54,536 nucleotides of DNA from CADCVT01 sp036389485 (GTDB taxonomy: Bacteria; Actinomycetota; Thermoleophilia; Solirubrobacterales; Solirubrobacteraceae): NCBI GenBank assembly GCA_036389485.1, contig DASVPR010000002.1:1-54536 (forward strand), given 5' to 3'. A program made the translations under genes and the position numbers. Each line of letters begins with the position of its first letter. The first letter of the stretch is position 1. The notes beneath the pieces were generated by a model that was not told the DNA's origin, searched no databases, and saw only the letters and a program-made list of their open reading frames with translations. Positions 9,079-17,419 of this stretch are shown one piece after another.

Positions 9079-9432
9079 TCAGGCGACGATCGACGGGCCC
9101 ATCAGGCACAGGGCGGTGCCGATGACGACCCCGCCGAGGATCTTCTGCGCCATGACGTTGCCGACCATGTAGGCGACGCCGCCGCCGGTCAGGCCGATCG
9201 CGGCGAGCGGGATGGCGAGGGGGATGAGGCTGTCGCGGAGGTTGTCGAGGTACTCCTGCGCGTCCTTGAAGCCGCTGCCCTTGCCGGCGTACCCGGCCAT
9301 CTTCTGGAGGGCGTCCATCTGCGGGTCGGCGAGGAGGAGCGCAAGGGCTGCGAGCGCGGCCGCGGCGGCGGCGATTCTCGACACGCAGTATGTGCGGCTG
9401 GTCATGCGAGAGCTCCGGTGGGAGGTGGTCAT
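9079..9432 (-). CDS. VirB2/TrbC-like pilin candidate
   Basis: This is a 117-residue protein. A leader with basic residues precedes a first hydrophobic segment (AAAAAALAALALLLADPQ), then a charged middle (MAGYAGKGSGFKDAQEYLDNLRDSL), then two further hydrophobic stretches (IPLAIPLAAIGLTGGGVAYMVG and ILGGVVIGTALCLMGPSIVA). A cleavable signal plus two helices around a short loop is the layout of VirB2/TrbC pilins and of the small channel proteins of Gram-positive systems. It overlaps the upstream gene's stop codon by 4 nt and ends 1 bp before the VirB6-like gene. Sequence alone does not distinguish a true pilin from another small membrane subunit. Confidence 0.7.
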   Translation of the reverse strand: MTTSHRSSRMTSRTYCVSRIAAAAAALAALALLLADPQMDALQKMAGYAGKGSGFKDAQEYLDNLRDSLIPLAIPLAAIGLTGGGVAYMVGNVMAQKILGGVVIGTALCLMGPSIVA

Positions 9433-10325
9433 GGCGTGAACTCGTTGGTGAAGTGGCTCGCGGTCGAGACGGACGCCGGCGGAGCCGAGATGGGTCGGAC
9501 CGGCGGTCGAGTCGACGACGGCGCGCGCGCGGCAACCGAGCGGCGATGGCGCGCCACGGGTGCGCGCGGCGGTCGTCCGTCGCGGGACGCCCTGCCCGAC
9601 GCGCTGGAGCGCCGGCGCACGGTGCGCCCCGCTCCACCCCGCCGGTTCAGCTTCATGGGTTCGCGGCCGTGTGGCAGATCCCGGCTCTGCGGCGGAGCCG
9701 CGGGGCCGGCTGGTCTCTGGGCATCGCGGCTGCTGCCGACGGCCACCACGACTACGACAGCAGCAGCGAGCGCGACGAATCTCGGCGAGCGACGCAGGCT
9801 CGGGACCCGCGTCAGCGCCTCGGTTAGTTGATCGGCGTACGCGACAACAGGGCGCACCGGATGATGGCGCTCGCCTGGTCGTGCCGTGGCCGGCTCGGGT
9901 ACGGGCATCGACGGGATCGGCGGCGTGAGGGCGAGACCGTCAGCGCCTTCGCCGACGGGCCGCTCCGCGGAGGGGTGACGGAGCGGCCCTGAGTCGACGG
10001 TGGACGCTTCGCCGGCTCCTTCGTCCGCGAGCACGTCGTCGTACGGCTCCGAGAAGCCGCTCAGGATCGAGTGCAGCGGGTGCTCTGCGTCGAGAGCGAG
10101 TCGAGGCGGATCGGCGGCCACGCTCCATAGGCGCGGCCGGGAAGACGACCCGGCAGCCAGCGGGCCACGAACCCGGCGATCTACACGACGCCGGTGACGC
10201 GTTGCTGTTCGGAGGGAGTTCTCGACGCCGGCCGCTGTGACCGGCGGCGTCAGCTCGAGGCGGCGCGGCGGCGCGCAGCGGGCGTGGCCCGTGAGCCGCA
10301 AGTGGCCGCGCCGACCGGAACGCAA
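9429..10325 (-). CDS. Single-pass membrane protein with low-complexity tail ending EFTP
   Basis: The open frame gives up to 298 residues from a TTG at 10325. The first 65 residues are Arg-rich and may not be translated; a GTG at 10121 is an alternative start, but neither has a good ribosome site. The likely coding part (HPLHSILSGFSEPYDDVLADEG onward) leads to one hydrophobic segment (FVALAAAVVVVVAV) near residue 187, then a Pro/Arg/Ser linker, and ends FTNEFTP. The element's sigma factor at 16034-17419 ends AFSEEFTP after the same layout. The stop overlaps the pilin-like start by 4 nt, which supports translation. Function unknown. Confidence 0.6.
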   Translation of the reverse strand: MRSGRRGHLRLTGHARCAPPRRLELTPPVTAAGVENSLRTATRHRRRVDRRVRGPLAAGSSSRPRLWSVAADPPRLALDAEHPLHSILSGFSEPYDDVLADEGAGEASTVDSGPLRHPSAERPVGEGADGLALTPPIPSMPVPEPATARPGERHHPVRPVVAYADQLTEALTRVPSLRRSPRFVALAAAVVVVVAVGSSRDAQRPAGPAAPPQSRDLPHGREPMKLNRRGGAGRTVRRRSSASGRASRDGRPPRAPVARHRRSVAARAPSSTRPPVRPISAPPASVSTASHFTNEFTP

Positions 10326-10476
10326 CTCGGCGCTGTGGACCGCTGCGTCGAGCGAGACGTCGCGCTCGTACAGGGCCGCAGCGCCGTCTCACAGCGACGG
10401 TCCACCGTCGGCTCCAAGCCGGCGCGGGGACGGTCGTGCGGGCCGAGACGTCGACCTCGGCCCGCGAACCGAACGC

Positions 10477-11034
10477 CTATCGGGTCGGGACGAGACCCTT
10501 GCGCTTCGCGTACGCGACCTGCCGGGTGTGCGTGCCGCGGCACGCCGCGAGCTGCGCGTCGAACGCCTCGCCACCTTCGGCAACGTCATGCGCGTGCGAG
10601 GCTTCCACACCGCCGCGGATCGTCGGCCAGCTCTCGAAGTCGGCCAGCACGGCGCGGGCGGTGTCGGCCTCCCGCCCCTCCGCGAGCGCGCGCGTCCACT
10701 GGCACCACGCGTTGTGATGCAGCACGTCCAGGAGCGACCCCTCGGAGATGCCGTCCGGGATGTCCTCCCAGTGAATGCCGTTGAAGTTCCCGCCCGCAGG
10801 CAGCGGGATGCCCGCCGCCAACGTGGCGGCTGCGCTTCGCGCCTCGGCCGGCGTGGCGAAGTACGTCGAGTTGTCGGCGACGTCGACCGGCGCCGCCCGC
10901 GCGAGCTGCGCAGACTTCTCGCGCTTCGAGGGCTCGCCCGCAAAGGCGCCGGTGGCGCCGAGAACACCGCAGATCGCGACCGCCGCAGCCGCGAGAGCGG
11001 CGAGGAGCGGGCGCAGAGAACGTCGACCGCTCAT
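10477..11034 (-). CDS. Exported protein of unknown function
   Basis: This is a 185-residue protein. The start at 11034 is chosen because ATG overlaps the TGA of the upstream gene by 4 nt and opens a clear signal peptide (MSGRRSLRPLLAALAAAAVAICGVLGATGAFA). The open frame extends upstream, but that part overlaps the neighbouring gene. The mature part has no recognised domain. It contains two cysteines (CQWTRALAEG and LAACRGTHTRQ) that could pair, and the conserved-looking IHWEDIPDGISEGSLLDVLHH. It is co-transcribed with the exported protein before it and lies upstream of the secretion genes, so it may act on the cell surface during transfer; that is inference only. Confidence 0.65.
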   Translation of the reverse strand: MSGRRSLRPLLAALAAAAVAICGVLGATGAFAGEPSKREKSAQLARAAPVDVADNSTYFATPAEARSAAATLAAGIPLPAGGNFNGIHWEDIPDGISEGSLLDVLHHNAWCQWTRALAEGREADTARAVLADFESWPTIRGGVEASHAHDVAEGGEAFDAQLAACRGTHTRQVAYAKRKGLVPTR

Positions 11035-11495
11035 CGGTTGACCCTTCCGTCGTGGTTGTACATGCACCCCGTGCCGAGCGCCATCCGCCCCCGCAGCTTG
11101 AACGACGAGGAGTACGGGCCGGTCGTGCCGAGCCAGGCGACCAATCGGTAGCTCGTGTTGTGCGCGGGGATCTCCGTCTTCCCGTAGAGCGACAGGTCGT
11201 AGACGTTGTTTGCAGAGATCACTGTCGTGTGGTTCGGGTCGTCGAGCCACCGGTAGTAGACGTTGTGATCCCAGTTATCCGAACTCGTGTTGAAGTTCCC
11301 GGCGTCCGTGATGTAGGAGTCACAGAGGTTGAAGTCGTTGATGTCGGTGTAGACGAGCGCATTGGCCGGCGCCGCCGGTATGGCCGCCGCGACGGCGGCC
11401 AGCACGGCGACGACCGCGGCGCGGTGACGGACGGCGCGTCGCCCTCGGGTGCGCGGTCGTGCCGCGGAGATCCTCGTGATGAGGTGCAAATTCAC
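11031..11495 (-). CDS. Exported beta-rich protein of unknown function
   Basis: This is a 154-residue protein from GTG at 11495. A TTG at 11546 in the same frame would add 17 residues. A basic stretch (RPRTRGRRAVRHRA) and a hydrophobic segment (AVVAVLAAVAAAIPAAPANA) form a signal peptide. The mature part is rich in Asn, Asp, Tyr and Ser (DNWDHNVYYRWLDDPN, YGKTEIPAHNTSYRLV) with two cysteines, which suggests an extracellular beta-sheet protein. No family recognised. The composition resembles the exported protein encoded on the other strand at 12237-12749, and each is followed by a second exported-protein gene. It heads the minus-strand run that continues into the secretion operon. Confidence 0.62.
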   Translation of the reverse strand: MNLHLITRISAARPRTRGRRAVRHRAAVVAVLAAVAAAIPAAPANALVYTDINDFNLCDSYITDAGNFNTSSDNWDHNVYYRWLDDPNHTTVISANNVYDLSLYGKTEIPAHNTSYRLVAWLGTTGPYSSSFKLRGRMALGTGCMYNHDGRVNR

Positions 11496-11751
11496 GTCCT
11501 TCTCTTGCGCTCGCCGCTGGGGGCAGCGAGAGGCTTGCTGGCTCAATCCCTACATCGACACAGCGAGCAGACAACTGAAGTGCGGCTGAGCATGGAGGTC
11601 GTCCAGATCAGGCCGAACCCTATGCGTCGCCCTAGCGATCGTCAGTCGATCATCTGTCCATAGGCTTCAAACGCTGAAGCGCTCTTACTTGAAGCAAACC
11701 TAACAGCCTCCGCGGTCCGCGCGGCCTCGCGCCCCGCCGTCGTCTTGGAGC

Positions 11752-12000
11752 TCAGTCCGGCGGCCGTCGGGCTTCAAGTTCCTCGGCCATTGCTGCCAAC
11801 TCCGAGACTCGCATCTCGAGGGCGCGCGCGATGCGCGCGATCGTCCCCCACGCTGGGTTACCGCCTCGTTCGAGGCGCGACAGCCAGGTCACGTCTCCGT
11901 CGGCGCGATCCGCCAGCTCGCGCTGCGTCATCCCGCGCGCTAAGCGCGCGCGTCTGATCGCCTCGCCGATCCCGTACTGGGGCTCGCGACGCCGGGGCAT
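11752..12000 (-). CDS. XRE-family helix-turn-helix regulator
   Basis: This is an 82-residue protein, essentially one lambda-repressor-like domain: IGEAIRRARLARGMTQRELADRADGDVTWLSRLERGGNPAWGTIARIARAL. The recognition helix falls around DVTWLSRLERG. There is no second domain, as in many small XRE regulators of mobile elements. It is divergent from the exported-protein pair starting at 12237, and the 236-bp gap between them holds a -35/-10 pair with a perfect palindrome in its spacer, a reasonable target for this protein. The start ATG at 12000 gives the complete fold. Confidence 0.88.
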   Translation of the reverse strand: MPRRREPQYGIGEAIRRARLARGMTQRELADRADGDVTWLSRLERGGNPAWGTIARIARALEMRVSELAAMAEELEARRPPD

Positions 12001-12136
12001 GCCCGCGACGCTCGCCGCTACGAGATGACTTGGCTTCTATACCAAGTAGCATGCATGTCTTAGGCGGGGGTCCGGCCAGGGGACTGAACGAAGCGCGAAC
12101 CCGGGCATAACTCGTCCTTAACGCAGTTCGATTACA

Positions 12137-12165
12137 TTGATCCTACTGATCGATCAGAGTACGAT
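12137..12165 (+). promoter_or_regulatory. Sigma-70-type promoter with palindromic operator in the spacer
   Basis: TTGATC (12137-12142) and TACGAT (12160-12165) are separated by exactly 17 bp and each match the sigma-70 consensus at 4 of 6 positions. The spacer contains a perfect 12-bp palindrome, CTGATCGATCAG (12146-12157). Transcription would start near 12172 and reach the gene at 12237, whose GTG is preceded by AAGGAGG. A repressor bound at the palindrome would block polymerase. The divergent XRE gene at 11752-12000 is the obvious candidate; that link is inferred. Confidence 0.55.
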
Positions 12166-12236
12166 GGGCGGCGGACCAACACGGACGATCCGGAAACGGC
12201 GGATCGGACCGGGGATACGTAGCAAGGAGGCGAACA

Positions 12237-12749
12237 GTGGGGAGCTACGAACACACACGAGCGATCGCCGCGGTCCCGTCGCTCTGTAGGTCGGCGCGCG
12301 TCGTTGCCACCGTCGGTGTGCTGATCGCGACCGTGACCCTAGCCGCGTTCGCCGGGTGGCCCTCCGAGGCTCGCGCGCAGTGCTCTGGACAGACCTGCTT
12401 GCCGGGAATCGGCTACACGTTCGACGTGCAGTGGAACTGCGGGCTCATCTGGGGCTCAAACAGCGGCGCGCTGCAGAAGTGCTGGGAGCCGGGCAACTGC
12501 ATCAGCGAGCAGGTCGCGCCGGCGTGCTCGCACGAGCACACGTTCGGCTGGGGCTCGGCCGACTACGACGGAGGCGGTGGGGTGTTCGTCTACATCCAGA
12601 CCGCGAACTACGCCTGGGGATCGGTCGACTGGAACCTCGCTCGAGCGTGCGCGCTCAGCAACTGCAACGACACGACCGCCGGCTCGCGCCTCGAGGTTCA
12701 TCACAACGGGTCCACTCGCCACACGATCTACGGCCACGGGAAGGCTTGA
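12237..12749 (+). CDS. Exported Cys/Gly/Trp-rich protein of unknown function
   Basis: This is a 170-residue protein from GTG at 12237, fixed by a strong ribosome site AAGGAGG 6 bp upstream. The signal peptide spans residues about 1-47 (VVATVGVLIATVTLAAFAGWPSEARA). The mature part has eight cysteines (for example CSGQTCLPG, WNCGLIW, CISEQVAPACSHEH and ACALSNCNDT), probably forming disulfides outside the cell, and many Gly/Trp/Tyr residues. No family recognised. TGA at 12747-12749 is followed after 1 bp by the next gene's ATG, so the two are co-translated. Its own promoter with a likely operator is visible upstream. Confidence 0.75.
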   Translation: MGSYEHTRAIAAVPSLCRSARVVATVGVLIATVTLAAFAGWPSEARAQCSGQTCLPGIGYTFDVQWNCGLIWGSNSGALQKCWEPGNCISEQVAPACSHEHTFGWGSADYDGGGGVFVYIQTANYAWGSVDWNLARACALSNCNDTTAGSRLEVHHNGSTRHTIYGHGKA

Positions 12750-12750
12750 C

Positions 12751-13413
12751 ATGAAGCGTTCGATCTTTGCTGCGATCGCGGCCGTCGCGGCGGTAGCCGC
12801 GTCCGCGGGCCTGGCGCTGAGTCAGGACTCCTCTGGCGAGGGCAACGGTGGTCCTCCTGTCAGCGACCCTGTCTTCCCGACCGGCGCGGCCGCTGATGCG
12901 CGCCCGGACCGGGCCGCGCACTACACCGCCGCTCGGGCGCTGGCGGTACTGCGCCGGCCCCAACAGGCAGGTGACCGCATCCCCGCTGCCCTTCAAGGGA
13001 CGCCGCTCTTGGACGACGGCGTCGCGGACGTCGCTTCCGCGCGCCGCGCGAATGGCGGCCGCGGAGAGATCTGGCTGATCCCGCGCGGGAAGGACGCCCA
13101 CGGCGAGGAATCCGTCTGCCTTCTCACGCCGGGGCACCTCGGGTGCCCGCCGCTCGAGGTCATCGAGAGGGACGGGTTCGCGGCGAGCCTCTCGTGGCGC
13201 CCGGGGTACGGGTATGTCGGCGGCGTCGCCAGCGACGACGTCAAGGCGCTGCGCCTGAAGTTCCGCGACGGCTCCGAACGGCAACTCGCGATCGTGGACA
13301 ACGTGGCCGCCTTCGTCACCGACGACAGGCGCAAGCTGCCGACGGAGATCGCTTGGGAGGGGCCCGACGGTCCCGAGTCGCAGTACTTCTTCGAGGACGA
13401 GCTCGGGCGGTAA
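12751..13413 (+). CDS. Exported protein of unknown function
   Basis: This is a 220-residue protein from ATG at 12751, 1 bp after the previous stop. The signal peptide is MKRSIFAAIAAVAAVAASAGLALSQ. The mature region contains ARALAVLRRPQQAGDRIPAAL, a phrase I associate with exported proteins of Solirubrobacterales-type genomes, then GEIWLIPRGKDAHGEESVCLLTPGHLGCPPLEVIERDG, with two cysteines. The C-terminal half alternates strand-like segments (ALRLKFRDGSERQLAIVDNVAAFVTDD). Function unknown. With the gene before it, it forms a two-gene exported-protein unit controlled from the promoter at 12137. A strong hairpin at 13769-13804 lies downstream. Confidence 0.75.
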   Translation: MKRSIFAAIAAVAAVAASAGLALSQDSSGEGNGGPPVSDPVFPTGAAADARPDRAAHYTAARALAVLRRPQQAGDRIPAALQGTPLLDDGVADVASARRANGGRGEIWLIPRGKDAHGEESVCLLTPGHLGCPPLEVIERDGFAASLSWRPGYGYVGGVASDDVKALRLKFRDGSERQLAIVDNVAAFVTDDRRKLPTEIAWEGPDGPESQYFFEDELGR

Positions 13414-13874
13414 GCAAGAACGGTAACCGCTGGCATCGGACTCAGCGACCGCCGCGACGTCATCACGCCGGGCACGCCCGCTGCGAGGCGTGTCCGATCG
13501 TGATTGTTCACCGCGTGCTCGCTCCCGGGCGTCGGGTCCGTCATCCCCCTCCCGCTAGGCATCGCCGCCCCCCGCGCGCGGTCTCCCGTAGCGAGTAGAC
13601 ATCGCGCGCCCGGTCGGTCTCCGGAGGGTCGCCCGGCGAATGAGCTGGCTGCCGGTCTGCGCAGCGACTCGGACGTCCGTCCAACTACTTCAGGATCGCT
13701 GTGCAAGCGACCGCTCACCGGGACGCGCGTGCTCGTCGGGGGGCGGGTTACAGCGAGGAGACAAGGCGCGCGGGAGGCGGAACCGGTCACTTCCGCCTCC
13801 CGCGAACGCCTACCTCGGCAGAGAGGGCCGGGGTGCAGCCGGAGCCGCGATGGCGGCGATCCGTAGCTCGTCCT
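13414..13874. other. Intergenic region between convergent genes
   Basis: This 461-bp gap separates two genes that point at each other. No supportable gene is seen. It contains the 14-bp-stem hairpin listed separately; the rest shows no clear signal. Confidence 0.55.
13769..13804. terminator. Bidirectional hairpin, 14-bp perfect stem
   Basis: CGCGGGAGGCGGAA (13769-13782) is followed after 8 nt by its exact reverse complement (13791-13804). It lies between the 3' ends of the plus-strand gene ending at 13413 and the minus-strand gene ending at 13875. The AA/TT at the tip and the absence of a U-tract mean the mode of termination is uncertain, but placement fits a two-way terminator. Confidence 0.65.
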
Positions 13875-15992
13875 CTAGCGGGGAACCCGTACGCGAACGG
13901 CCGCCGAGGCTCCGCGTGCGAACGGGTAGATGGGGCTCGCGACCAGCGCGCGGAGGTGGAAGACCCTCCCCGCGGCAGGCGCCTTGAACCGGTAGCCGTA
14001 CCGGAACACCCCACCGCGACGAGTCCGGGTGGTGTCGAAGGTCCGCCACCGACGACCGTCGAGGGCCTGGACCTCGATCTGAATCCCCGCACGCGGCAGG
14101 AACCGCAGGGCACCGGTGAGCCGCGTCGTCCGACCAGGCGGCGCCGGACGCACCCGCAGCGAGAGTGAGGCCGGGACGACGAGGCGCACCGTTGCGACGG
14201 CAGCGGGCCGGACGTCGGTCAGCGATGGGCTGTAGGAGATGTCGATCCTGCGCGACGGCCCAGGCGGCACGATGAAGTGGAAGGTGCCGTCCTCGCCGGT
14301 GATGGCGGTGGTCAGCGGCGCCACGCTTGCGCCGGCGGCGCTGTTGCGAACGGTGACTTGAACGATGGCACCGGCGATCGGCCGTCCTGCGTCGCCGGTG
14401 AGGCGGCCGGCCAGCGGCGTCTTCGCGTTGAACCGCGACCGGAGCTTCTTCCGCGCCGCCCCGAGAAGCACGAGGCGCGCACTGGCGGTCGCTCCGCGGC
14501 CGTTCGGAGCCGGCGCAGGCGGCACTGCGGCACCGTGCGCCGGGGGCGCGTCAGCGTCATCGGGAAGCGAGCCTGGCTGCCCAGGAGGCAGGCCAGTCGA
14601 CGGCTCCGCGGGCGTGGTCGAGTGCGCGGCCTCGATGGGGGCGGAGTACGGCGACGTCGCGGTGGTCCATTCGCCGACGTCGTTCGTCGCGACGACGAGG
14701 AAGCGCAGCCGGGTCCCGACGTCCTCCGCCGTCGGGACGTAGGCGCGCCCGGGGTAGTCGGCGAGCACCACGCACGAGTTCTCGGTGGGGCACCGCTGCC
14801 AGTAGAAGTCGTACTTCGCCGCGTCGCGCCAGCTGCCGTTCGTGCCCCGCAGGGCGGCGCCGACGACCGGCTCGCCGTCGATCTGCGGGAGGGTTGGCTC
14901 GAGGAGCCCCGGCGCCGGGTGGTTGTCGACCGTCACGTCGCGGTCGACGAGCGCGACCTCGTTGCCGCCAGCATCCTCGACGACGGCGCGCAGCTGGTGA
15001 CGACCGTCGGGGATGGTGCCCGTGTCGATGTCGATCGTCCGGTCGAGCGCTGCCGGACACGGCTGCTGGCGCGCAAACTCGTACGGGTCCGAGTTCTGCG
15101 GGTTGGCGTCGAAGCACGTGTCGTCGCGATCGGTCGACTCGGCGTCGGCTCCGGCAGTGAGATCGCGAACGTCGGTCTCCTCGCCATCGATATAGAGCTT
15201 GAAGCGATAGATGCCGGATCCGTCGTCCGAGACGCGGAAGGTCAGCGACTCCGTCGTGAGCGACCCACCGTCCAGAAGGGAGCCGCTGAGCTCGTCGATC
15301 ACCGGCGCCTCGTCGTCGTAGAGCGTCACCTTCCCGCCGAAGAAACGGTAGCTCCACTCGGCCGCGCCGTGACTGCAGCTCGCGCCGGTGTCCCGGCACT
15401 GAGCCGTCACCGAGAACGAACGCCCGTCGTGCTGGGGCTGAACCTCGTTCTCGTGGGCGAACGGCTGGTCGGAGCGCCCGGCGGTCGCTCCGCGGCCCGT
15501 CCAGAACGAGTCCCACCCGTTCGTCGGGGCCTCCGCTTCGGTCGGATCGCCGCCGCCGTGCTGGACGATGCGGGTCGAGACCTCGAACGGGTATTGGCCG
15601 CTCGAGAAGGAGCGGAAGTACCGCCCGCGCTCGATGCGCAGCGCGGGATCGAGCACCGCGTAGTGGATGGCGGCGTACCCGTTGTACGGGACGGATGATG
15701 ACGTTGCCGGGCCGAGGGTGATCGCGTTCGCGCTCGTGACGGGACCGGTGCCGCAGGCGTCGAGCGAGACGGTCGCTCTCCATGCCGGCGCGCTCGAGGG
15801 CGTCGTGAGGCCGTCGACGCTCGACACGCCGAGCCCCCGTCCGGTGTCGGGATTCGCGCACAGGATCTGCGTGAACGTGCCGTCGGCGGCGTGCGCGGCG
15901 CCCGGCACGAGGGTCATCGCGAGCGTCAGCAGCGCGAGGAGGAGCCTGCGGTGCGCATGAGTCGATCGCGAGGCGGGGTGGAGTGGGTTCAT
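13875..15992 (-). CDS. Large exported surface protein with Ig-like domains
   Basis: This is a 705-residue protein with signal peptide RRLLLALLTLAMTLVPGAAHAA (residues 15-36). A Cys-containing N-terminal beta domain spans about 37-235. Then comes a region with Ig-like character (EAPVIDELSGSLLDGGSLTTESLTFRVSDDGSGIYRFKLYIDG and DGRHQLRAVVEDAGGNEVALVDRDVTVDN). Next is a block resembling bacterial Ig repeats (GTNGSWRDAAKYDFYWQRC...YVPTAEDVGTRLRFLVVATND). A Pro-rich spacer leads to a C-terminal carboxypeptidase-regulatory-like beta domain (GRLTGDAGRPIAGAIVQVTV...TGEDGTFHFIVPPG). No sorting motif or C-terminal membrane helix is seen. A role at the cell surface, perhaps adhesion during transfer, is inferred from location and architecture. 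Confidence 0.75.
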   Translation of the reverse strand: MNPLHPASRSTHAHRRLLLALLTLAMTLVPGAAHAADGTFTQILCANPDTGRGLGVSSVDGLTTPSSAPAWRATVSLDACGTGPVTSANAITLGPATSSSVPYNGYAAIHYAVLDPALRIERGRYFRSFSSGQYPFEVSTRIVQHGGGDPTEAEAPTNGWDSFWTGRGATAGRSDQPFAHENEVQPQHDGRSFSVTAQCRDTGASCSHGAAEWSYRFFGGKVTLYDDEAPVIDELSGSLLDGGSLTTESLTFRVSDDGSGIYRFKLYIDGEETDVRDLTAGADAESTDRDDTCFDANPQNSDPYEFARQQPCPAALDRTIDIDTGTIPDGRHQLRAVVEDAGGNEVALVDRDVTVDNHPAPGLLEPTLPQIDGEPVVGAALRGTNGSWRDAAKYDFYWQRCPTENSCVVLADYPGRAYVPTAEDVGTRLRFLVVATNDVGEWTTATSPYSAPIEAAHSTTPAEPSTGLPPGQPGSLPDDADAPPAHGAAVPPAPAPNGRGATASARLVLLGAARKKLRSRFNAKTPLAGRLTGDAGRPIAGAIVQVTVRNSAAGASVAPLTTAITGEDGTFHFIVPPGPSRRIDISYSPSLTDVRPAAVATVRLVVPASLSLRVRPAPPGRTTRLTGALRFLPRAGIQIEVQALDGRRWRTFDTTRTRRGGVFRYGYRFKAPAAGRVFHLRALVASPIYPFARGASAAVRVRVPR

Positions 15993-16033
15993 GGTCTCCC
16001 TCCTGGTCTTCGGTGGCGGCCCGGCGGCGCGGG

Positions 16034-17419
16034 CTAGGGGGTGAACTCCTCGGAGAACGCGGTGCGTGACGAACGAGCGGTGCTTCGCGGCGCCGTGGTC
16101 GCAACCGGGGCGGGTGTCCCGGCGCTGTTGAAGGCGACGGTCTCGGCGTGCCGCGGCGTGGCGGCGCTCGCCGACCGAGTCGTAGGCGCGGCCGACTCAG
16201 GCAGGAACGGCGAGGCCGCCCTGCGAGCCGCCTCGCGGCGGGCTCCGGCTGCCGCGCGCGATCGGGCAGACGCGGGACTCTGAGTCTCGGGAGCGGCGCG
16301 CGTCGGGGTCGCGCGCGGCGCACCGCTCGACACGCCCGACGTGACCGGGACGACCGGTCGGGCCGTGGGTCTCTTCGGTGGCTCCTCGCGCGCGGATGTC
16401 GCGTGCGCGCGAGGCTCACGCTGCGGCTTGCCGGGTGGCACGACCGCGCACATGCCCGCCGTGAGCGCTCCGGCACTACAGAGGATCGCGGCTCCCTTGG
16501 CCGCGCTTCCGACGGTGAGGATCCCGCCGGCGGCGCCACTCGCGCCGACCGCCCCGGCGCCCGCCGACGTGCCGGCCGCCGCAAGCGCCGCGGTGCCAGC
16601 GGCCGCCTCGCCGGTCTGCGCCGGATCCGCGCCGCTCGAGCCGACGCTCTGCCAGCGCGCGGCGAGACGGTCCAACAGGCCCGCGGCCGGCACAGGCAGC
16701 AGGGCAATCAGGCCGCGCTGCCTCCGCTGGAACGCGCGGCATGGCAGGCACGAGCTCAGATGCATGTCCCGAGCGGCCGCCTGCGCGGCAGGCAGCGGCG
16801 CGAGCTTCGCGTCGACAACTGACGCCCGGCACGCCCGACACGCGACGTCGTCGACACCCTCGACGAGCGCCTCTCGCAACTTCCGGATGCCGCGCTTCGT
16901 GAGATTCTCGTAGTGGTGCCGGCTGCAGCCGAGCACGCCGAGGACGTCATCGACGGGCAGCTCGTCGAAGTACCGCAGGTGCAGCGCGCGCTGCTCGTCG
17001 GGCTTCAGCCGCGACCACACGCGCAGCAGCGCCTCGCGCTCGCCCCGGCGGTGCTCGCGGGTGACGACCTCCTGCTGCGGCAGCCGTTCGTCGAGGAGCC
17101 ACTCGCCTTGCTCCGAGATGTCGACCGGGCGCGTGCGCTTGACACGGCCCTCGCCCTCGATGCGCCGGACGACGCTGATCGCGTTGCGCCACGCGGCGGT
17201 GCACAACCAGGCGTCGAGGTCCTGGATGCGCTGCCCCGCGGCTGTGGCGCGATCGGCCTCGGCCAGGGCATCGGCGGCGGCGTCGCGCGTCTCCTCGAAC
17301 GTCAGCTTGCGGTGGAAGTTCGCGTAGAGGAACCGCGCCAGCCGGTCGTGAACGGCCGCGACGTCGGCGGTCGTCGCCGGCGTATTGCGAGCGGTGACGC
17401 CTGCGAGGTACAGGCCCAT
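16034..17419 (-). CDS. Sigma-70-like factor fused to zf-HC2-like finger, membrane helix and EFTP tail
   Basis: This is a 461-residue protein from ATG at 17419, which overlaps the upstream stop by 1 nt. An upstream start in the same frame would add 8 residues and overlap the lipoprotein gene. Residues about 22-86 resemble sigma region 2 (HDRLARFLYANFHRKLTFEE...DAWLCTAAWRNAISVVRR). Residues 130-186 are region 4 (LLRVWSRLKPDEQRALHLRYFDELPVDDVLGVLGCSRHHYENL). A zinc-finger-like segment follows (C194, C197, then H220, C224, C227 in MHLSSCLPC). A hydrophobic stretch near 300-327 and a Pro/Arg/Ser tail ending AFSEEFTP complete it. Sigma and anti-sigma-type modules in one membrane-anchored chain suggest a self-restrained regulator of element genes; this is inferred. 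Confidence 0.8.
   Translation of the reverse strand: MGLYLAGVTARNTPATTADVAAVHDRLARFLYANFHRKLTFEETRDAAADALAEADRATAAGQRIQDLDAWLCTAAWRNAISVVRRIEGEGRVKRTRPVDISEQGEWLLDERLPQQEVVTREHRRGEREALLRVWSRLKPDEQRALHLRYFDELPVDDVLGVLGCSRHHYENLTKRGIRKLREALVEGVDDVACRACRASVVDAKLAPLPAAQAAARDMHLSSCLPCRAFQRRQRGLIALLPVPAAGLLDRLAARWQSVGSSGADPAQTGEAAAGTAALAAAGTSAGAGAVGASGAAGGILTVGSAAKGAAILCSAGALTAGMCAVVPPGKPQREPRAHATSAREEPPKRPTARPVVPVTSGVSSGAPRATPTRAAPETQSPASARSRAAAGARREAARRAASPFLPESAAPTTRSASAATPRHAETVAFNSAGTPAPVATTAPRSTARSSRTAFSEEFTP

Noticed and set aside
14557..16707. Minus-strand open frame of 716 codons overlapping the Ig-like surface protein and sigma-fusion genes
   Set aside because: It is an Arg/Pro/Ala-rich alternate frame. 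The recognised genes have signal peptide, domains and natural boundaries in other frames.
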